DNA of 64,000 nucleotides. It comes from Pectobacterium araliae (lineage in GTDB: Bacteria > Pseudomonadota > Gammaproteobacteria > Enterobacterales > Enterobacteriaceae). The DNA is taken from the NCBI RefSeq assembly GCF_037076465.1, contig NZ_AP028908.1, positions 3,472,001 through 3,536,000 of the forward strand. Direction: 5' to 3'. The notes beneath the pieces were generated by a model. The model searched no databases, was not told where the DNA came from, and saw nothing but the letters and a program-made list of their open reading frames with translations. Each line of letters starts with the position of its first letter. Position 1 is the stretch's first letter. Below are positions 9,355 to 20,530 of this stretch, one piece after another. The position numbers and the translations under genes are program-made.

Positions 9355-9870
9355 ATGGACAGTTCATTCACTCCTATAGAACAAATGCTCGATCTGCGTG
9401 CTTCACGCAAACCCGGTTTCCCACGTCAGGAAGTTTTGTTACTGCGTCTATTCATGCATGTTCAAGGCAAAATCCTGGAACACAGAAACAAAATGCTGAA
9501 AGATCAGGGTATTAATGAAACCCTTTTTATGGCATTGCTGACGCTGGAATCGCAAGAGTCTTACAGTATTCAGCCGTCCGCGCTCAGTGCCGCGCTGGGA
9601 TCGTCACGCACCAATGCGACACGTATCGCCGACGATCTGGAAAAAAGAGGCTGGATAGAGCGACGCGAAAGCAATAGTGACAGGCGCTGCCTGCACCTCC
9701 ATCTAACAGAAGAAGGCAAAGCCTTTCTTGGCCAACTGATTCCGCCACAACATGACAGTCTCCATGTACTTTTTTCAACACTTGAATCCGGCGAGCAAAA
9801 ACAGCTTGAAACACTGATGAGAAAGCTTCTGGTTCGGCTGGATGAAATGGACGAGCTCGGCAACGCATAA
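9355..9870 (+). CDS. emrR: MarR-family repressor EmrR (MprA) of the emrRAB operon
   Basis: Multidrug-efflux repressor, 171 residues, released from DNA by hydrophobic ligands in E. coli. The winged helix-turn-helix spans about residues 55-125 ([32 protein letters not shown], then [17 protein letters not shown] in the wing). The N-terminus ([12 protein letters not shown]) matches E. coli EmrR. It leads the efflux operon and has a candidate palindromic operator just upstream. A weak Shine-Dalgarno (gagg) stands about 12 bases before the ATG. Confidence 0.95.
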   Translation: MDSSFTPIEQMLDLRASRKPGFPRQEVLLLRLFMHVQGKILEHRNKMLKDQGINETLFMALLTLESQESYSIQPSALSAALGSSRTNATRIADDLEKRGWIERRESNSDRRCLHLHLTEEGKAFLGQLIPPQHDSLHVLFSTLESGEQKQLETLMRKLLVRLDEMDELGNA

Positions 9871-10143
9871 ACGCATAGTAGAAAAACAACAACAAAAATC
9901 ATAACCAGCACTTTTTTCTTTCACCCGGAACGACCCGATGCTTAGGTATCGGGCAGGTGAATTTTGCTGCGAAAATACCCATGTTCTTTCCGCAGCAGCA
10001 GCGTGCAATTTAGCACAACGGTAATCTCCCGCTCCAGTGGAGCCTCCCTCGGGCTGCGCAGCAATATGAATTCTCGACTATCGCCAGACGAGGCTGTCTG
10101 GCGCAATGGCCGATACAAAGAAAATAAGAAGAGAGAGAACAGC

Positions 10144-11319
10144 ATGAGTGAAAGTGTGGAAAATCAGGTGTCGCAGACGCCTCAAAGAAACAAGAAACAG
10201 CAGCGGAAGCGTGTGTTATCGCTGCTGACATTTATTTTCGTCGTGCTGGGCTGCGCCTGGCTAGTTTACTGGTTCCTGGTGCTCAGACATCACCAAAGCA
10301 CTGACGATGCCTACGTCGCAGGCAACCAGATTCAGATCATGGCGCAGGTTACGGGTAGCGTCACTCATGTGAACGTCGACAATACTGATTTTGTTAAGCA
10401 GGGGCAGGTATTAGTGGAGCTAGACCCCACCGATGCCCAGCAGGCATTCGAGCGCGCAAAAACCGCACTGGCCAACGGCGTGCGCCAAACGCATCAGTTG
10501 ATCATCAACAGCAAGCAATATCAGGCCAACATCGAACTACGTCAGACTGAATTGAATAAAGCGCAAAGCGACTTGAACCGCCGTGAAGCACTGGGCAGCG
10601 CGAATGCTATCGGGCGTGAAGAAGTACAGCATGCACGTGATGCCGTCGCGACCGCCAAGGCCGCGCTGGAAGTCGCCAGACAACAATATCAGGCGAATCA
10701 GGCGATGATTCTGGATACGCCGCTTGAGAAGCAGCCAGCCATACAGCAAGCCTCTGTAGAAATGCGTGATGCCTGGCTAGCGCTACAGCGCACCAAAATC
10801 GTCAGCCCGATTGATGGCTACATTTCACGTCGTAGCGTACAGATTGGTGCCCGTATTTCCTCGACCTCAGCACTGATGGCCGTGGTTCCCGCCAATCACC
10901 TGTGGGTCGATGCGAACTTCAAAGAGACACAGTTAGCCAACATGCGCATTGGCCAACCCGCTACCGTGATCGCGGATATCTACGGTGACGATGTTGTGTA
11001 TCAGGGAAAAGTGGTCGGCCTCGATATGGGAACCGGTAGCGCGTTTTCTCTACTTCCTGCCCAGAATGCGACTGGCAACTGGATTAAGGTCGTTCAGCGC
11101 TTACCTGTCCGTATTGAGATCGATCCGAAGCAGGTCGCCGAGCATCCGTTGCGTATCGGCCTGTCTGCTTTGGTGAATGTCGATACCGCCAATACCGAAG
11201 GCAGCGCGTTAGCAGAAACCTCGCGCACCACACCAGCCTACCAAAGTGATGCGCTGACGCTGGATCTCACTCCCGTTAACCAAGACATTAGCGCCATTAT
11301 TCAGGCGAATGCCGGTTAA
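10144..11319 (+). CDS. emrA: Multidrug efflux membrane-fusion protein EmrA
   Basis: Periplasmic adaptor that links the EmrB pump to TolC. The upstream in-frame start at 9964 is rejected; 10144 has aagagagag before it and begins with the family N-terminus (391 residues). One transmembrane helix at about residues 25-47 (VLSLLTFIFVVLGCAWLVYWF) is followed by the lipoyl half-motifs (TDDAYVAGNQIQI), a coiled-coil hairpin of about 100 residues and the HlyD_D23 region ending DIYGDDVVYQGKVVGLDMGTGSAFSLLPAQNATGNW. A 273-bp gap separates it from emrR; I see no gene in that gap. Confidence 0.95.
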   Translation: MSESVENQVSQTPQRNKKQQRKRVLSLLTFIFVVLGCAWLVYWFLVLRHHQSTDDAYVAGNQIQIMAQVTGSVTHVNVDNTDFVKQGQVLVELDPTDAQQAFERAKTALANGVRQTHQLIINSKQYQANIELRQTELNKAQSDLNRREALGSANAIGREEVQHARDAVATAKAALEVARQQYQANQAMILDTPLEKQPAIQQASVEMRDAWLALQRTKIVSPIDGYISRRSVQIGARISSTSALMAVVPANHLWVDANFKETQLANMRIGQPATVIADIYGDDVVYQGKVVGLDMGTGSAFSLLPAQNATGNWIKVVQRLPVRIEIDPKQVAEHPLRIGLSALVNVDTANTEGSALAETSRTTPAYQSDALTLDLTPVNQDISAIIQANAG

Positions 11320-11336
11320 TCGACCAGGAGAGAAAC

Positions 11337-12872
11337 GTGCAGAGAAAGCCGCTTAAAGGCGCGAGTCTGGCCTGGATGACCGTTGCGCTGTCGCTGGCAA
11401 CGTTCATGCAGGTGCTGGATTCCACCATCGCCAACGTCGCGATTCCGACCATCGCCGGTAATCTGGGTGCGTCCAACTCACAGGGAACGTGGGTTATCAC
11501 CTCGTTCGGGGTCGCTAACGCCATCTCTATTCCTATCACTGGCTGGCTAGCCAAGCGGTTCGGTGAAGTCCGCCTTTTTCTGTGGTCAACCGCGCTCTTC
11601 GCCCTGACCTCCTGGCTGTGTGGTATGTCCACCAGCCTGGAAATGCTGATTTTCGCCCGTGTATTGCAGGGGATCGTCGCCGGGCCGCTGATCCCGCTGT
11701 CACAGAGTTTGTTGTTAAGCAATTATCCCCCCGCTAAACGCAGCATCGCTCTGGCACTGTGGTCAATGACCGTCGTCGTCGCCCCGATCTGTGGCCCGAT
11801 TCTGGGCGGCTGGATTAGCGATAACTATCACTGGGGCTGGATATTCTTCATCAACGTCCCACTCGGTGCCGCGGTGGTGTTTATTGCGCTGCAAACGCTG
11901 CGCGGGCGGGAAACTAAAACCGAGATCAAGCCTATCGATACTATCGGGCTAGCGTTGTTAGTCGTCGGTATCGGCAGCCTGCAAATGATGCTCGACCGGG
12001 GCAAAGAGCTGGACTGGTTTAACTCGACGGAAATCATCACCCTCACCGTGGTGGCAGTGATTGCCATCGCATTCCTGATTGTTTGGGAGCTAACGGACGA
12101 TCATCCGGTCGTGGATTTGTCGCTGTTTAAGTCGCGTAACTTCACCATTGGCTGCCTGTGTATCAGCCTTGCCTATATGTTTTACTTCGGGGCGATCGTA
12201 CTCTTGCCGCAGCTATTGCAGGAAGTGTATGGCTATACCGCCACCTGGGCTGGGCTGGCATCCGCTCCGGTTGGGTTGATGCCAGTAATGCTGTCGCCGA
12301 TTATCGGTCGGTTCGCACCGCGTCTGGATATGCGCAAGCTGGTGACGTTCAGCTTTATTATGTATGCCGTCTGCTTTTACTGGCGTGCATATACCTTCGA
12401 GCCGGGCATGGATTTCGGCGCATCGGCCTGGCCGCAGTTCGTGCAAGGGTTTGCCGTTGCCTGCTTCTTCATGCCGCTGACCACCATCACGCTGTCGGGT
12501 CTTCCGCCTGAACGTTTGGCGGCCGCATCGAGTCTGTCGAACTTTACCCGAACGCTGGCGGGATCGATCGGGACGTCGATTACCACCACGCTCTGGACAC
12601 AGCGGGAATCGCTGCACCATGCGCACCTGACGGAATCTATCACGCCATATAATCCAATCGCACAGGAAACGTACCAACAGCTTCAAGCCATGGGAATGAG
12701 CCAAACGCAGGCCTCAGCTTACATCGCAGAACAGATAACGGCACAGGGGCTGATTATTTCCGCCAACGAGATCTTCTGGGCCGCTGCGGGCGTATTTTTG
12801 GTGCTGTTGGTACTGGTCTGGTTCGCGAAACCGCCCTTTACCACCGGTGGTGGAGGCGGTGGCGCGCATTAA
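11337..12872 (+). CDS. emrB: Multidrug efflux MFS pump EmrB (DHA2)
   Basis: Proton-driven 14-helix exporter of hydrophobic drugs, 511 residues, working with EmrA and TolC. Family motifs include the N-terminal LDSTIANVAIPTIAG, motif A-like GWLAKRFGEVRLF and the segment GPILGGWISDNYHWGWIFFINVPLG. The start is a GTG preceded by aggaga, 17 bp after emrA. The C-terminus ends in a glycine run (TTGGGGGGAH), unusual but in a loose tail. A terminator follows. Confidence 0.95.
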   Translation: MQRKPLKGASLAWMTVALSLATFMQVLDSTIANVAIPTIAGNLGASNSQGTWVITSFGVANAISIPITGWLAKRFGEVRLFLWSTALFALTSWLCGMSTSLEMLIFARVLQGIVAGPLIPLSQSLLLSNYPPAKRSIALALWSMTVVVAPICGPILGGWISDNYHWGWIFFINVPLGAAVVFIALQTLRGRETKTEIKPIDTIGLALLVVGIGSLQMMLDRGKELDWFNSTEIITLTVVAVIAIAFLIVWELTDDHPVVDLSLFKSRNFTIGCLCISLAYMFYFGAIVLLPQLLQEVYGYTATWAGLASAPVGLMPVMLSPIIGRFAPRLDMRKLVTFSFIMYAVCFYWRAYTFEPGMDFGASAWPQFVQGFAVACFFMPLTTITLSGLPPERLAAASSLSNFTRTLAGSIGTSITTTLWTQRESLHHAHLTESITPYNPIAQETYQQLQAMGMSQTQASAYIAEQITAQGLIISANEIFWAAAGVFLVLLVLVWFAKPPFTTGGGGGGAH

Positions 12873-12893
12873 TCAATCAGAAACATCCTTTCC

Positions 12894-12931
12894 CTTTCGG
12901 CCAGCCATTGGCCGAAAGAAGCTCCTTTTGT
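12894..12931 (+). terminator. Rho-independent terminator of emrRAB
   Basis: Stem ctttcggcca paired with tggccgaaag across a short loop, then a mixed run ending ccttttg. It lies 21 bp after the emrB stop. Confidence 0.7.
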
Positions 12932-13076
12932 CACATCCCACCTTTCCTTGATTAATCGAATACCTCCCCAATTTTTATAGCGCAATAGCGAATAAGGATT
13001 TACAGATTCGGGATAAACATATTTTCACATTCCGATTACAATGCGCCTCTTTATTCGGGGATTGAGTGGTTCTTCT

Positions 13077-14261
13077 ATGTCACAAGTTTTACATTTCATT
13101 TTGGCAACGACTGCTATTCTTTTACTGGCTTTACTTGTCAGTCACGACAGAAAACGCATCCGTCTGCGCTTTATTGTACAACTGCTGGTGATTGAAATTT
13201 TACTCGCCTATTTCCTTTTGCATTCCAGTATCGGGCTTAACGCGATTAGTTCCTTTGCCAGTTTGTTTGAAAAACTCTTGTCTTTCGCCAATCAGGGAAC
13301 CGACTTTGTCTTTGGCGGCATGAACGCACAGGGGCTTGCCTTTATTTTCCTCAATGTGCTCTGCCCTATCGTCTTTATTTCCGCGCTGATTGGGATTTTG
13401 CAGCACTGGCGAATTTTACCATTGATCATCAAAGGCATCGGCACGCTGCTGTCCAAAGTGAACGGAATGGGGAAACTGGAGTCGTTTAATGCCGTAAGTA
13501 CGCTGATGCTTGGGCAATCAGAAAACTTTATCGTCTATAAAGGCATTATCGCCGACATGTCGCCACGGCGGATGTACACGATGGCAGCGACAGCGATGTC
13601 GACGGTTTCCATGTCGATCATCAGCGCCTACATGACCATGTTGGATGCTAAATATGTCGTTGCGGCGCTGATTCTGAATATGTTCAGCACCTTTATCATT
13701 CTGTCGATCGTCAACCCTTACCAGCCTGATGACGAACCGGAACTGAAACTGGAAAAGCTGCATGAAGACCAGAGCTTCTTTGAAATGCTGGGGGAATATA
13801 TTCTGGCTGGTTTTAAAGTCGCGATGATTATTATGGCAATGCTGATCGGTTTTGTGGCCTTGATTGCCGCCGTCAATGCGTTGTTCAGCACCATTTTCGG
13901 CATTAGCTTCCAGGCAATTATGGGCTATGTCTTTTCACCGTTGGCGTGGCTTATCGGCATTCCGTCTTCCGATATTCTGAACGCGGGCAGCATTATGGCA
14001 ACCAAGCTGGTGGCCAATGAATTCGTTGCCATGATCGAACTGAAGAAGATCGCAGCAGAGATGTCTCCACGCGGTCTGGGAGTTCTGTCCGTGTTCCTGA
14101 TTTCTTTCGCCAACTTCGCATCAATCGGCATTATCGCAGGCGCAATCAAAGGGCTGAATGAAGCACAGGGCAACGTGGTATCGCGCTTCGGCCTGAAGCT
14201 GGTTTACGGTTCTACGCTGGTGAGTCTGCTGTCTGCGGCAGTAGCGGGACTGGTGCTTTAA
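13077..14261 (+). CDS. nupC: Concentrative nucleoside transporter NupC
   Basis: Proton-coupled nucleoside importer of the CNT family, 394 residues with this start. The ATG at 13041 would add 12 residues and has no ribosome site; from 13077 the protein begins [10 protein letters not shown], matching E. coli NupC (MDRVLHFVLA). Conserved CNT stretches are [34 protein letters not shown] and [38 protein letters not shown]. It stands alone between the emrB terminator and a convergent lipoprotein gene. Confidence 0.95.
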   Translation: MSQVLHFILATTAILLLALLVSHDRKRIRLRFIVQLLVIEILLAYFLLHSSIGLNAISSFASLFEKLLSFANQGTDFVFGGMNAQGLAFIFLNVLCPIVFISALIGILQHWRILPLIIKGIGTLLSKVNGMGKLESFNAVSTLMLGQSENFIVYKGIIADMSPRRMYTMAATAMSTVSMSIISAYMTMLDAKYVVAALILNMFSTFIILSIVNPYQPDDEPELKLEKLHEDQSFFEMLGEYILAGFKVAMIIMAMLIGFVALIAAVNALFSTIFGISFQAIMGYVFSPLAWLIGIPSSDILNAGSIMATKLVANEFVAMIELKKIAAEMSPRGLGVLSVFLISFANFASIGIIAGAIKGLNEAQGNVVSRFGLKLVYGSTLVSLLSAAVAGLVL

Positions 14262-14392
14262 TTTTTAATTACAAATCAAAAAATTAATAACCAGATAATG
14301 ACGAAATCACATATTAGGGGAAACGCAGGGATGCCTTACCCCGTGGTAGCCCCGAGTATCTCGATCTCATCGCCATGATTTTCAACAACATC

Positions 14393-14416
14393 ATCAGCCC
14401 CTGAAAAGGGGCTGAT
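14393..14416 (-). terminator. Hairpin between nupC and the DUF3574 gene
   Basis: Perfect 9-bp stem atcagcccc/ggggctgat with a six-base loop, six bases beyond the minus-strand stop. The following bases on that strand are only partly T-rich (gatgttgttg), so function as a terminator is likely but not certain. Confidence 0.55.
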
Positions 14417-14422
14417 AAAGGA

Positions 14423-14872
14423 TCAGAACGCGACGCAGACGGGCGCGTCAATCCGCATGACGGATTCCTGCGCGAACCGTGATTTATAGGTGGTGCGCAG
14501 CGCTTCAATATCACGCTCTTTATCAGAACCGTGAATCAACATCAACGCCTTGCTGTTCTCACGAGCAACCACGCCATCGTTCCCCAGCCATTGCCCTTTG
14601 GCATCAAAGACTGTCAGCCCTTCTTTAAAGCGTGGCGTAACCTCACCGTCCAAAAACGCTTTCCACTCGGCATCAGAAATCACCGGGCCCGCAGGACGAT
14701 TCAAACCAAAATACAGCGTGGTTTGTACCTGTTTATCACCAATCTGGCACACATCAGCGGTTGGTACAGCGGCAACAGCAGTGGATGAGCGCGGCAGTGA
14801 ACTGCAACCGCTTGCCAGCAATGCGCCCAACAGTAACGATACCGCGATAACTTTCTGCTTTTTCTGATTCAT
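14423..14872 (-). CDS. DUF3574 lipoprotein of unknown function
   Basis: Predicted outer- or inner-membrane lipoprotein, about 149 residues. The signal peptide ends in a lipobox (LLASGC), making the cysteine the probable lipidated residue. The rest, about residues 40-149, resembles DUF3574: QTTLYFGLNRPAG, a conserved DGEVTPRFKEGLTVFDAKGQW segment and a C-terminal APVCVAF. An in-frame GTG/ATG five codons upstream exists, but the chosen ATG follows gagaacg at proper distance. No function is known to me. Confidence 0.8.
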   Translation of the reverse strand: MNQKKQKVIAVSLLLGALLASGCSSLPRSSTAVAAVPTADVCQIGDKQVQTTLYFGLNRPAGPVISDAEWKAFLDGEVTPRFKEGLTVFDAKGQWLGNDGVVARENSKALMLIHGSDKERDIEALRTTYKSRFAQESVMRIDAPVCVAF

Positions 14873-14941
14873 CGATCGTTCTCTCATCCGTGGTGACGTT
14901 TTCTCAGGGAGACAATCCCCCCTGAGAAGCGACGCATGATA

Positions 14942-16093
14942 TCAGGCCTGGTTCTGTCGCCACCACTCGGACAGCAAAATGCCCGTAGCGACCGAAATGT
15001 TCAGACTTTCGACCTTACCGGTGCCGCCGATAGACACTTTCACGTCCCCCTGTTGCCAGGCGCTATCGGACAGACCATCACCTTCCTGACCCAGCACGAT
15101 CACGGTTTTCGCCGGAAGCGTCGCTTGCGACAATGCCGTTCCTTTATGGCTGGATGTGGTCACGATGGTGTAGCCCGCATTACGGAACTCCGTCAGCACG
15201 GACAGGAAATCGTCAGCGTTGATCGCTTTAACGTGTTCAGCACCACCTTCTGCCGTACGCACGGCCGCACCGGACTCCAGCAGCGCCGCATCCTGCACCA
15301 ATACGCCTTTCACGCCGAAATGCGCACAGCTGCGCATAATACCGCCGAGGTTGTGCGGGTTACCCACATCTTCCAGCGCCAATACACAATCATTCTCGCC
15401 AGCCGTTTTCAGGTACTCCCGCACATCCAGTCCCTGACGCTTTTTAATCAGGAAACAGACGCCACCGTGGTGCTCGGTGCCGGAAGCCTTAATCAGCTCT
15501 TCCTCTTCCACAACGTGGTAAGCCTTGCGGTTTGCCGCCATCCAGCGCAGTGCGTCGCGGAAACGCGGCGTCACCTCTTGCAGGAACCAGGCACGAACAA
15601 TCACCTCAGAACGGTTTTTAAACAGCGCCTGACAGGCATTTTCACCGTAAACTCGCGTTTCTTCCTGACGCTGGCGACGCAGTTGCTCAGGATCGATCTG
15701 GCTCTTGCCAGTGATGCCACCATGGTCTGGCGTTTCGCTGTCGCTTGGCGCACGAGACACGGTTTTCCACGGCGATTCATAGCCCCCGGTCTCTTCACCA
15801 CGTGGCCGACGAGGCTTATCACTGCTGCGTTCGTTACGATCTTTATTGCCCCAAGGCGATTTGGTATTGCTATCGCCGTCGCGGGACGGATTTTCACGGG
15901 CATAACGCGGGTTAACATCACGCGGATGCTTCGGTTTCTCACGTGGATCGCGAGAGCTACCACCATCACGCCGATCGCCACGGCGATCTTTATCAGCAGG
16001 ACGCTTGTTTTTATTCTCTTTCTCGCCCTCATCATCACTGCGGACGTACATCACACGGACTTTGCCACTTTTACTATTGAATGAATCGCTCAT
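14942..16093 (-). CDS. yfiF: SpoU-family RNA methyltransferase YfiF
   Basis: Predicted RNA 2'-O-methyltransferase of the SPOUT superfamily, 383 residues. The first 110 or so residues are highly charged and rich in Lys, Arg, Asp and Gly with [18 protein letters not shown] low complexity, likely disordered and RNA-binding. Then a substrate-binding domain ([14 protein letters not shown]) and the SpoU catalytic domain ([48 protein letters not shown]). It matches E. coli YfiF, whose N-terminal tail is shorter. The ATG at 16093 has ggag upstream and is preferred over the GTG four codons earlier. Confidence 0.93.
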   Translation of the reverse strand: MSDSFNSKSGKVRVMYVRSDDEGEKENKNKRPADKDRRGDRRDGGSSRDPREKPKHPRDVNPRYARENPSRDGDSNTKSPWGNKDRNERSSDKPRRPRGEETGGYESPWKTVSRAPSDSETPDHGGITGKSQIDPEQLRRQRQEETRVYGENACQALFKNRSEVIVRAWFLQEVTPRFRDALRWMAANRKAYHVVEEEELIKASGTEHHGGVCFLIKKRQGLDVREYLKTAGENDCVLALEDVGNPHNLGGIMRSCAHFGVKGVLVQDAALLESGAAVRTAEGGAEHVKAINADDFLSVLTEFRNAGYTIVTTSSHKGTALSQATLPAKTVIVLGQEGDGLSDSAWQQGDVKVSIGGTGKVESLNISVATGILLSEWWRQNQA

Positions 16094-16342
16094 TGTTTTC
16101 TCCACCTACGCGCTGGGCGCGAAGATTACCTTATGTACACCCGCTTAGCCACACGCTTGTGGTAAAAGAGCGCTAACAGTCAGAAGCTATTGTAGCTATT
16201 GGGCAAACCACGTTGTTGCCATAATGTCTCCCCACCATAATTTATTCACGCTTAAGCAACATGCCGTTGACGTCCCAATGCCGTATTACGCGCATTTTAT
16301 CAGCGACATCTTTATTTTAGCCCTTTTATCTGAGGCCCTGTT

Positions 16343-16762
<420 letters not shown>

Positions 16763-16766
16763 AAAA

Positions 16767-16795
16767 CGGTGAGGCATTATTGCCTCGCCTCTTTT
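16767..16795 (+). terminator. Rho-independent terminator of trxC
   Basis: Stem ggtgaggca/tgcctcgcc with tetraloop ttat, followed by tctttt, directly after the trxC stop. Confidence 0.8.
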
Positions 16796-16934
16796 GGTCA
16801 ACCCGCCTGTCGATTAGAATGTCGTCTTTCTGAACCTGCTTCCCAAGAATTAAAATGAAGCGGGTTCGTTGCAACATCTCATGGCGCCATCTATTTCATG
16901 CTCAACCGCCCTTTCGTGAACAACGATCACTTTA

Positions 16935-17651
16935 GTGAACAACAATGCCGTACTCCGCCTGCGTCAGCAACGTCTTGAGCAGTCAACCAAACCGTTTCGC
17001 GCCCGTGGGTGCCGTGTAGTACGCTGCCAACAGTGTTTATTACCCGCAACCAACTGCCTGTGCCACACCATTCAGACACAGCAATCCCGCAGCCGCGTCT
17101 GTCTGGTGATGTTTGATACCGAGCCGTTAAAGCCAAGCAATACCGGACGCCTTATCGCCGATATTTTGCCCGATACGCAGGCATTTCGCTGGTCACGCAC
17201 CGAGCCAGACCCCGAATTGCTGGCTACTCTGCAAAACCCAGATGTTCAGCCCTATCTGGTCTTCCTTGCTGATGCAGCGGAAGAAGGACGTCAGGTGTTT
17301 CAACAGCTTCCCGCAACGGAAAAACCCGCCCTGTTTGTTTTGCTTGATGGCACCTGGCCGGAAGCGCGTAAAATGTTCCGTAAAAGTCCTTATCTGGACA
17401 ATCTGCCGATCCTGTCGCTGAATGTCGAAGCGCTGTCCCGCTATCAACTGCGTGAAGCCAGCAGCGCCGGGCAACACTGCACCGCCGAAATTGCCATCGC
17501 CCTGCTCGCACAGGCGGGGGATATCGTCGCGGCCGACGCGCTATCCCAGCATTTTGATCGTTTCCGGCGACACTATCTGGCGGGGAAATCACACCACAGC
17601 TTGCGAGAAAATTTACCCACCGTCACAGCACAACCGGCAGAAAGCGTTTAG
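16935..17651 (+). CDS. tapT: tRNA-uridine aminocarboxypropyltransferase TapT (YfiP, DTW domain)
   Basis: Transfers the aminocarboxypropyl group of S-adenosylmethionine to U47 of tRNAs (acp3U47). The 238-residue protein shows a cysteine cluster at the N-terminus (CQQCLLPATNCLC), the MFDTEPLKPSNTGRLIADI stretch and the DTW-domain signature DGTWPEARKMFRKSPYLDNLP, all matching E. coli YfiP. The start is a GTG without a clear Shine-Dalgarno. It precedes pat by 32 bp, so the two are probably co-transcribed. Confidence 0.92.
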   Translation: MNNNAVLRLRQQRLEQSTKPFRARGCRVVRCQQCLLPATNCLCHTIQTQQSRSRVCLVMFDTEPLKPSNTGRLIADILPDTQAFRWSRTEPDPELLATLQNPDVQPYLVFLADAAEEGRQVFQQLPATEKPALFVLLDGTWPEARKMFRKSPYLDNLPILSLNVEALSRYQLREASSAGQHCTAEIAIALLAQAGDIVAADALSQHFDRFRRHYLAGKSHHSLRENLPTVTAQPAESV

Positions 17652-17683
17652 TATCAAAGGGGATTGATGTGAAGGAGTGACGC

Positions 17684-20332
17684 ATGAGCCAGCGCGGATT
17701 GGAAGCACTGTTACGCCCTAAGTCTATCGCCGTTCTCGGCGCGTCCGAAAAACCGGGACGAGCCGGTTTTCTGATGATGAAAAACCTGCTCGACGGCCAT
17801 TTCAGCGGCCCCGTGTTGCCTGTTACACCGAAATATCGTGCCGTCTGCGGCGTGCTGGCCTATCCGACTGTTGCCAGCCTGCCCATGACGCCCGACCTTG
17901 CCGTGATTTGCACCAACGCCAGCCGTAATCTCACGCTGTTAGAAGATCTGGGACAGAAAGGCTGCAAAACGGTCATCATCCTCTCCGCCCCGCCGACCCA
18001 GTTCAGCGAATTAAAGGCCTGCGCCGTGCGCTACCACATGCGCTTACTTGGACCCAACAGCCTCGGGCTACTCGCCCCCTGGCAAGGTCTGAATGCCAGT
18101 TTCTCCCCTGTGCCGATTATGAAAGGCAAGCTGGCATTTATTTCTCAGTCAGCCGCCGTGTCCAACACGATACTGGACTGGGCGCAGCAGCGCGGTATTG
18201 GCTTTTCCTACTTTATCGCGCTGGGCGACAGTCTGGATATCGATGTCGATGACCTGCTAGATTTTCTGGCACGTGATGGCAAAACCAGTGCGATCTTGCT
18301 GCATCTGGAACATGTCAGCGATGCACGCCGCTTTCTTTCCGCTTCTCGTAGCGCCTCCCGAAATAAACCGATACTGGTGATAAAAAGCGGTCGTAGCCAG
18401 CAGGCACAGCAGTTGCTGAATGACCAACGCCACGGCCTGGATGCAGCCTATGACGCCGCCATTCAACGTGCTGGTTTACTGCGGGTACGGGATACGCATG
18501 AGCTTTTTTCCGCCGTAGAAACCTTAAGCCATCTGCGTCCGCTACGTGGTGAACGCTTGATGCTAGTAAGCAATGGCGCATCACCCGCCGCACAGGCGCT
18601 GGATCAACTCCTCAGTCGGCAAGGCAAGCTCGCACAGCTCAGTGATGCGACACGACAAGCGCTACAGGAAGCCTTGCCGCACTCCATCGCTATCGGTAAC
18701 CCGCTCGATCTGCGTGATGACGCGACAGCCGCTCGCTATCTGGCAGCGGTATCGGTATTACTGGACAGCGACGAGATCGATGCCCTCTTGATCATCCACG
18801 CGCCCAGCGCTGCAGCTCCCAGCACCGAGTGCGCGGCACAGCTGATTACCCTCTTCCAACAGCATCCGCGTGGAAAAAGAATGACGCTGCTGACCAACTG
18901 GTGCGGTGAATTCTCCTCGCAGGAAGCGCGGCGCTTGTTTAACGATGCAGGCATTCCGACCTATCGCACGCCGGAAGGCGCGGTCACGGCATTTATGCAT
19001 ATCGTCGAATATCGACGTAATCAGAAACAGCTAAAGGAAACGCCAGCACTGCCGCTGAATTTAGGCATCAACGCCAATCAGGCACATGCGCTGATTCATC
19101 AGGCGCTGTCAGATGGCGTGACGCAGCTCGACACGCATGAAGTTCAGCCGATCCTGCAAGCCTATGGTTTGGATACGTTACCGACCTGGATTGCTGGCGA
19201 CAGCGCCGAGGCCGTTCATATCGCCGAGCAAATTGGCTATCCGGTCGCGATTAAGCTGAGATCGCCAGATATCCCGCATAAATCGGAAGTGCAGGGCGTC
19301 ATGCTCTACCTGCAAACTGCCAGAGAAGTCCAGCAGGCGGCAGACGCCATTCTTGACCGGGTGAAGCGAACCTACCCACAGGCGCGCATTTACGGTCTTC
19401 TGGTGCAGAGCATGGCAAATCGCGCCGGAGCACAGGAACTCAGGATTGCCGTTGAACAAGATCCCGTTTTTGGTCCATTGATTATGTTGGGGGAAGGCGG
19501 CGTTGAATGGCGAGAAAAGCAGGCTGCCGTTGCCCTGCCTCCGCTAAATATGACGCTGGCTCGTTATCTGGTACTCCAGGCAGTGAAAGGCGGCAAGATT
19601 CGGGAGTACAGCGCACTACGCCCGCTCGATATTCCCGCGCTCAGCCGCTTGCTGGTTCAGGTTTCCAACCTGATTCTCGACTGCCCTGAAATTTCCCGGC
19701 TAGATATTCATCCGCTGCTGGCGTCAGGAGATACCTTTACGCTACTGGATGTCACACTGCATCTGATGCCGTTCAGTGGCGATCCGCAGTCGAGGCTAGC
19801 AATCCGCCCCTATCCACATGAGCTAGAAGAAACGGTCATCCTTAAAAATAGTGATATTTGCCTGTTCCGACCCATCTTGCCGGAAGATGAACCGCTGCTC
19901 AGCGCGTTTATTGCCAGGGTGACGAAGGAAGATCTGTATTACCGTTATTTCAGCGAAATTAATGAATTTACTCACGAAGACTTAGCCAATATGACACAAA
20001 TTGACTACGATCGTGAGATGGCATTCGTTGCTGTGCGCCAGATCGGAAAAGAGAGTGAGATTATTGGCGTAACGCGCGCCATTTCCGATCCAGATAATAC
20101 GGATGCGGAATTTGCCGTGTTGGTACGCTCCGATCTAAAAGGACTTGGCCTTGGCAGGCGGTTGTTGGAAAAGCTGATTGATTACGCCAAAGCACATGGT
20201 CTCTCTTGCTTGACAGGCATTACCATGCCGCATAATCAAGGTATGATTCAGCTTTCCAAAAAGCTCGGTTTTCACATCGACGTACAATTAGAAGAAGGTA
20301 TTGTGACGCTGGAATTGCCGCTGAAGGCATGA
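17684..20332 (+). CDS. pat: Protein lysine acetyltransferase Pat/PatZ (YfiQ)
   Basis: Large Gcn5-type acetyltransferase, 882 residues, that acetylates metabolic enzymes such as acetyl-CoA synthetase. Domains in order: CoA-binding (RPKSIAVLGASEKPGRAG, about 10-130), succinyl-CoA-ligase-like (FISQSAAVSNTILDWA, 145-300), an ATP-grasp-like part (YPVAIKLRSPDIPHKSEVQGVML, about 500-700) and a C-terminal GNAT domain from about 715 with the acetyl-CoA loop RSDLKGLGLGRRLLEKL. The ADP-forming acyl-CoA synthetase part is regulatory in this family. A good ribosome site (aaggag) precedes the ATG. Confidence 0.94.
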   Translation: MSQRGLEALLRPKSIAVLGASEKPGRAGFLMMKNLLDGHFSGPVLPVTPKYRAVCGVLAYPTVASLPMTPDLAVICTNASRNLTLLEDLGQKGCKTVIILSAPPTQFSELKACAVRYHMRLLGPNSLGLLAPWQGLNASFSPVPIMKGKLAFISQSAAVSNTILDWAQQRGIGFSYFIALGDSLDIDVDDLLDFLARDGKTSAILLHLEHVSDARRFLSASRSASRNKPILVIKSGRSQQAQQLLNDQRHGLDAAYDAAIQRAGLLRVRDTHELFSAVETLSHLRPLRGERLMLVSNGASPAAQALDQLLSRQGKLAQLSDATRQALQEALPHSIAIGNPLDLRDDATAARYLAAVSVLLDSDEIDALLIIHAPSAAAPSTECAAQLITLFQQHPRGKRMTLLTNWCGEFSSQEARRLFNDAGIPTYRTPEGAVTAFMHIVEYRRNQKQLKETPALPLNLGINANQAHALIHQALSDGVTQLDTHEVQPILQAYGLDTLPTWIAGDSAEAVHIAEQIGYPVAIKLRSPDIPHKSEVQGVMLYLQTAREVQQAADAILDRVKRTYPQARIYGLLVQSMANRAGAQELRIAVEQDPVFGPLIMLGEGGVEWREKQAAVALPPLNMTLARYLVLQAVKGGKIREYSALRPLDIPALSRLLVQVSNLILDCPEISRLDIHPLLASGDTFTLLDVTLHLMPFSGDPQSRLAIRPYPHELEETVILKNSDICLFRPILPEDEPLLSAFIARVTKEDLYYRYFSEINEFTHEDLANMTQIDYDREMAFVAVRQIGKESEIIGVTRAISDPDNTDAEFAVLVRSDLKGLGLGRRLLEKLIDYAKAHGLSCLTGITMPHNQGMIQLSKKLGFHIDVQLEEGIVTLELPLKA

Positions 20333-20530
20333 ACGGAAGACGTGACATGGCTCTTGCAATGGGAATGGGATATCGGCCAACGGCAAAACAGACTCACAAC
20401 AGCCGAAAAGTAATGGTATTATCGCCTATTCGGCTACTCCTTAACTTTTGATAATGACCAGAAGGTCATATACCCTAGCACAGCTCAAAGTATGATGGGT
20501 ATAAACTGATGAGAGAAGAAACGCACTGTG

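Noticed and set aside
9964..10143. Sixty-codon N-terminal extension of emrA
   Set aside because: The extension is not hydrophobic or conserved, while 10144 gives the family N-terminus with a ribosome site.
14936..16084. Long plus-strand frame of 382 codons opposite yfiF
   Set aside because: It is the antisense shadow of yfiF, which matches a known family along its full length; the shadow product has no recognisable domain.
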